Source of the DNA: Rhizopus arrhizus
Taxonomy: Eukaryota > Mucoromycota > Mucoromycetes > Mucorales > Rhizopodaceae
Assembly (NCBI GenBank): GCA_024220505.1
Contig: JAKZZE010000010.1
Coordinates: forward strand, 744,001 to 808,000
Direction: 5' to 3'
Length of the DNA stretch: 64,000 bases
A model generated the notes under the pieces. The model saw nothing but the letters and a program-made list of their open reading frames with translations. It was not told where the DNA came from and searched no databases. Both the position numbers and the translations under genes were made by a program. Shown one piece after another: positions 60,875 to 64,000 of this stretch; position 1 is the stretch's first letter; every line of letters starts with the position of its first letter.

Positions 60875-62064
60875 ATGGTAAACATTCTCACCCTGTTTCT
60901 TTCTTAATATAATGTCCAGTTTTCTAATTTGCTGTGAGGTTTATTTGTTAATAGTTTAGAAATCAATACGATAACGATGTTTCAACTTGGTCACCCCAAG
61001 GTCGCATTCATCAGGTCGAATATGCAGTTGAAGCTGTTAAGCAGGGATCTGCTGCTATTGGCTTAAGAAGCAACAAATATGCTGTCTTGCTTGCACTTAA
61101 GGTACAGCCACAGAAAAGGGAGAAAAAGAACAATAGACTGAAACGTATTGTTTTAGCGTTCCTCTGGCGAGCTTGCTTCCTATCAAAAAAAATTAATCAA
61201 GATTGATGACCACATGGGTATTGGCATTGCAGGTTTAACTTCTGATGCTCGTGTATTAAGGTAAACTTAGCTATCTAATTATACAAACTTATACATTACT
61301 CAACATTCTTTTATAGCAATTTCATGCGTTCAGAAGCCATGAAATCAAAGATGTTGTATGATAGACCCTTACCAGTTCAAAGAATTGTAAATGCCATAGC
61401 AGACAGTAAGTTGACTTATCACATTTTGTAAGCAATGAATAACAGACATCACTTTATAGAGGCACAAGTAAACACTCAACAATATGGACGTAGACCTTAT
61501 GGTGTTGGTCTATTAGTCATTGGACACGATGTAAGAGTTGAACATGTATCAAAAAAAAGACGAGATGCTTAAAAATGACAATTAGGAAACTGGACCTCAT
61601 CTTTTTGAATGTTCTCCTTCTGGTACAAGCTTTGAATATCATGCTATGTCTATTGGTGCTCGATCTCAATCCGCTAAAACATATCTTGAAAAACACTATG
61701 AAGAATTTGCAAATGGTAAACAAAAAAAAGAAACAACAATATAATGCAGAAAAAGCTTATTTCATATACAGCTTCTTTGGAGGAACTTGTCCGTCATGGT
61801 CTTCAAGCTCTTCGTGACACATTGCAACAAGATAAAGAATTGAATATTAACAATACATCTCTTGGTATTGTGGGCGAAGATAGAGAGTTTGAGATTGTTG
61901 AAGGAGATGCATTACAGCACTATTTGGATTTGCTCGGAGAAGAAACAGGTAGAACAAGATTACCTGTTGGTGTTTCTGCTGCCGAATCTGTAGCAGCAGA
62001 GTCAGCAAGAGCTGATGCTTCTACCACAGCCACAGCTGATTTGATGGATACTTCTGATGCCTAA
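60875..62064 (+). CDS. PRE5: 20S proteasome subunit alpha-6 (Pre5/PSMA1)
   Basis: Non-catalytic alpha-ring subunit of the 20S proteasome. Exons 60875..60877 (ATG only), 60955..61101, 61157..61260, 61317..61405, 61460..61530, 61586..61715 and 61772..62064 give 278 residues. The alpha signature [20 protein letters not shown] (shown to 20) followed by [16 protein letters not shown] identifies the alpha-6 type. Further matches: [54 protein letters not shown]. The C-terminal ~40 residues are an Ala/Ser/Thr-rich extension ending MDTSDA. The first coding exon is the initiator codon alone. Confidence 0.94.
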
Positions 62065-62267
62065 AAGTTACTTTTTTAACATAAAATAATAATAAAAAAA
62101 GAGCTGTAAAAAACGTGTGTTCTGTTGCTTGCAATGAATTGTTACTGCAAAATCCATTGATTTGATTGGACAATAATTTATTCACAGTCCCATCATTGCC
62201 TTTTGATTTTTTTATCTATGTACCCTCTTCCAAGGGTACTACGTGTTTTCTATAATTTTCTTTTAGA

Positions 62268-62695
62268 ATGGTAATAGAATGGTATTCATTTTAGTTTCAA
62301 TTGCTGACATGTTTATAAAAAGTCCACGGCAGTTGTTGTTGGTTTTGCTGTTGCTGGTGCAGCTACTGCAGCTCGTCTCGGTTTAAGAGCATTTCAAGAA
62401 TACCAAAAGATGCCAAAGGCCCCCAGACTTTCAAAGTTTTATAAAGGAGGATTTGACGCAAAGATGAACAAAAGAGAAGCAGCTTTAATTCTTGGTATTA
62501 GGTAATAATTGAATAGGATTTACATAAAATAGACAATTCATTTCCTGTAGAGAATCACAAGCAACTAGAGCAAAAATAAAGGAAGCTCACCGACGTATCA
62601 TGTTACTTAATCACCCCGATCGAGGAGGATCGCCTTTCTTGGCTTTAAAGATCAACGAAGCAAAAGAATTCTTGGAGCAGAAGGTTAAAAAGTAG
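62268..62695 (+). CDS. PAM18: Mitochondrial import motor J-protein Pam18 (Tim14)
   Basis: J-domain protein of the inner membrane that stimulates the matrix Hsp70 ATPase at the TIM23 channel; it is held by Pam16. Exons: ATG at 62268..62270, then 62323..62501 and 62551..62695, giving 108 residues. A second ATG at 62279..62281, also followed directly by a GT donor (GTATTC), would use the same acceptor with a 41-nt intron and give the same protein. Features: a membrane segment [17 protein letters not shown], the linker [20 protein letters not shown] and the J-domain loop [10 protein letters not shown] with the HPD triad, then INEAKEFLE. Its partner Pam16 is encoded at 10050-10659. Confidence 0.92.
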
Positions 62696-63378
62696 AAAAG
62701 AGAAAAGGTCCTTTTTTATATCATACATTTTGTAAACTCCCTTTCATCATTCTATTTACACATCTTTTGATTTCAATAAACTATCCTTCTTTTAGTTGAA
62801 TATCCATATCAAATGCGAGAGTCTACCTTTTTTTTGTAAATTCCAGTATTTTCTGTCTAATTTTGACCCAAGGGAGACAATTAAATTGGACCGTAATGTA
62901 ACATGTGAATTTCGTCTGTAACAACTGTCAAATTCGACAGATTTTAGATTTTCAATTATAGTCGAGATTCTCTAGATTTGACTTAAAATAACTTGAAGTT
63001 CTTTATTGTACTGTTTTATTGTATAACAAGTATGATTGGCATCATTCAGTTCATGACTCGCCTAGTTCTAATTGTGCCATTACCACTCTCATCTACAACT
63101 TTTTCTTGTCTGCCCTCATAAAAAAAAAATAATATTCATTTTAATCCTTAGTTCTTGATTAGACTTTCAAGATAAAAGAAAAGCACAAACTGAAAACAGG
63201 AAAAATATAAATTGACGATACAGGTAGCCGCGAGCATTGTACAGAATAAGGGTATCTCTCATCTGAGCTCAAACTTCGTATTAGTTTTTTCAAAAAAAAA
63301 ACTCCGGAAACCCAGTACTTCAAAAAAATATTTTTTCAACAGCTTTACTCTTTTTTTTATACTTTTATTTTTCAAAAA
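62696..63378. other. Intergenic between PAM18 and the PA2G4 homologue
   Basis: No gene seen. It ends in an A/T-run leader; the minus-strand frame at 63259-63447 is a shadow. Confidence 0.5.
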
Positions 63379-64000
63379 ATGGCCGACACCACTGAAGTTA
63401 AGAAACCTACTGAGCCCGTTCTCGATATTTCTGATAGCAACGTTCAAGCCAAGTACAAGGAAGCTGGTCGTATTGCCGATGGTAAGAAAAAATACGCGTT
63501 TTTTTTTTGAATTGGTTTTATTAAAACATAAATCTAGACGTTCTCGAAAAGGTCATTAAGCTTTGTGTTGTTGATGCCAAAATCATTGATATTTGTATTG
63601 CTGGTGATAAAGCCATTCTCGAAGCTACCAGTCTTGTTTATAACAAGAAGGGAAAGAACAAGATCACTAAGGGTAAGAAGAACAATGTCTTGGGTGGCTG
63701 AGACTTGACCTTTTTTTTTAAAAATAGGTATCGGTTTCCCTACCACTGTCTCTGTCAACAACTGTGTTGCTCACTTTACCCCTCTTCCCTCTGATCCTGA
63801 GTCTCAAACTGTCTTGAAGGAAGGTGATGTTGCCAAGATGTAAGTATAAAGATAGAAGGGGAGAGAGAGAGAGAGAGGAAATAGACCTCGCTAATAATTG
63901 TCAATAGTCAATTGGGTGTTCAATTTGATGGTTACTGTTCTACTGTTGCCACCACCATTGTTATTGGTGCTAATGGTGCCGTTACTGGCCCCAAGGCTGA
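63379..64000 (+). CDS. PA2G4/EBP1 (Cdb4-type) methionine-aminopeptidase-fold protein, partial
   Basis: Homologue of human PA2G4 and fission-yeast Cdb4: a catalytically inactive methionine-aminopeptidase fold that binds ribosomes. Exons 63379..63481, 63538..63672, 63728..63839 and 63908 to the window edge. Signatures: [40 protein letters not shown] (both family-typical), CVAHFTPLP and [15 protein letters not shown]. In active MetAP2-type enzymes a metal-binding aspartate follows the LGVHIDG strand. The rest of the fold, including any metal-ligand positions, is cut off, so inactivity is inferred from family. The right end is truncated by the window. Confidence 0.88.

Noticed and set aside
1..64000. 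CRISPR arrays, bacterial operons, plasmid or phage modules
   Set aside because: Spliceosomal introns and eukaryote-specific genes throughout; no regularly spaced direct repeats of CRISPR type.

Overview
The window is a eukaryotic, AT-rich fungal chromosome segment. Nearly all genes carry several short introns (about 40-60 nt, GT..AG) that I resolved by reading-frame continuity. Gene content and the abundant Tc1/mariner debris suggest an early-diverging fungus, most likely Mucoromycota (Mucorales); this is inference from sequence style, not a database match.

Layout, left to right: a RING/TRAF-type zinc-finger protein running off the left edge (-); a Cut8/Sts1-like protein (+) convergent with cohesion factor DCC1 (-); a 3-kb decayed stretch; a seven-TM receptor-like protein (+); a Tc1 fragment; PAM16 (+); mitochondrial succinate-semialdehyde dehydrogenase (-); a second seven-TM protein (+); an ankyrin protein (-); a gene-free stretch; a glycine-rich DUF7721/beta-flanking-like protein (-); a TMEM135-like protein (+). 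Next comes a 5.1-kb mariner-type transposon (24813-29958) with a decayed transposase and an intact Fanzor RNA-guided nuclease. It is followed by another transposase remnant, a C2H2 protein (+), exocyst SEC3 (16 exons, -), a delta-COP homologue lacking its C-terminal half (+), a 6.8-kb AT-rich gene desert, MON2 (12 exons, +), a 1.6-kb mariner element, CLU1 (+), a further transposase remnant in a 3.7-kb gene-poor stretch, proteasome alpha subunit PRE5/PSMA1 (+), PAM18 (+) and the start of a PA2G4/EBP1 homologue (+) cut by the right edge.

Functional themes are housekeeping: mitochondrial protein import (PAM16 with its partner PAM18), mitochondrial distribution (CLU1), vesicle traffic (SEC3, delta-COP, MON2), chromosome cohesion (DCC1) and proteasome biology. 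The most exciting object is the Fanzor-carrying transposon. Its 909-residue nuclease is open through three exons and keeps D545, E815 and D878 plus a four-cysteine zinc finger, while the neighbouring DDE transposase is broken. The 231 nt between the Fanzor stop codon and the transposon end is the expected place for its guide RNA and holds a perfect 7-bp hairpin. Other points of note are four genes whose first coding exon is only the initiator ATG, and two seven-TM genes with 14- and 10-nt microexons.
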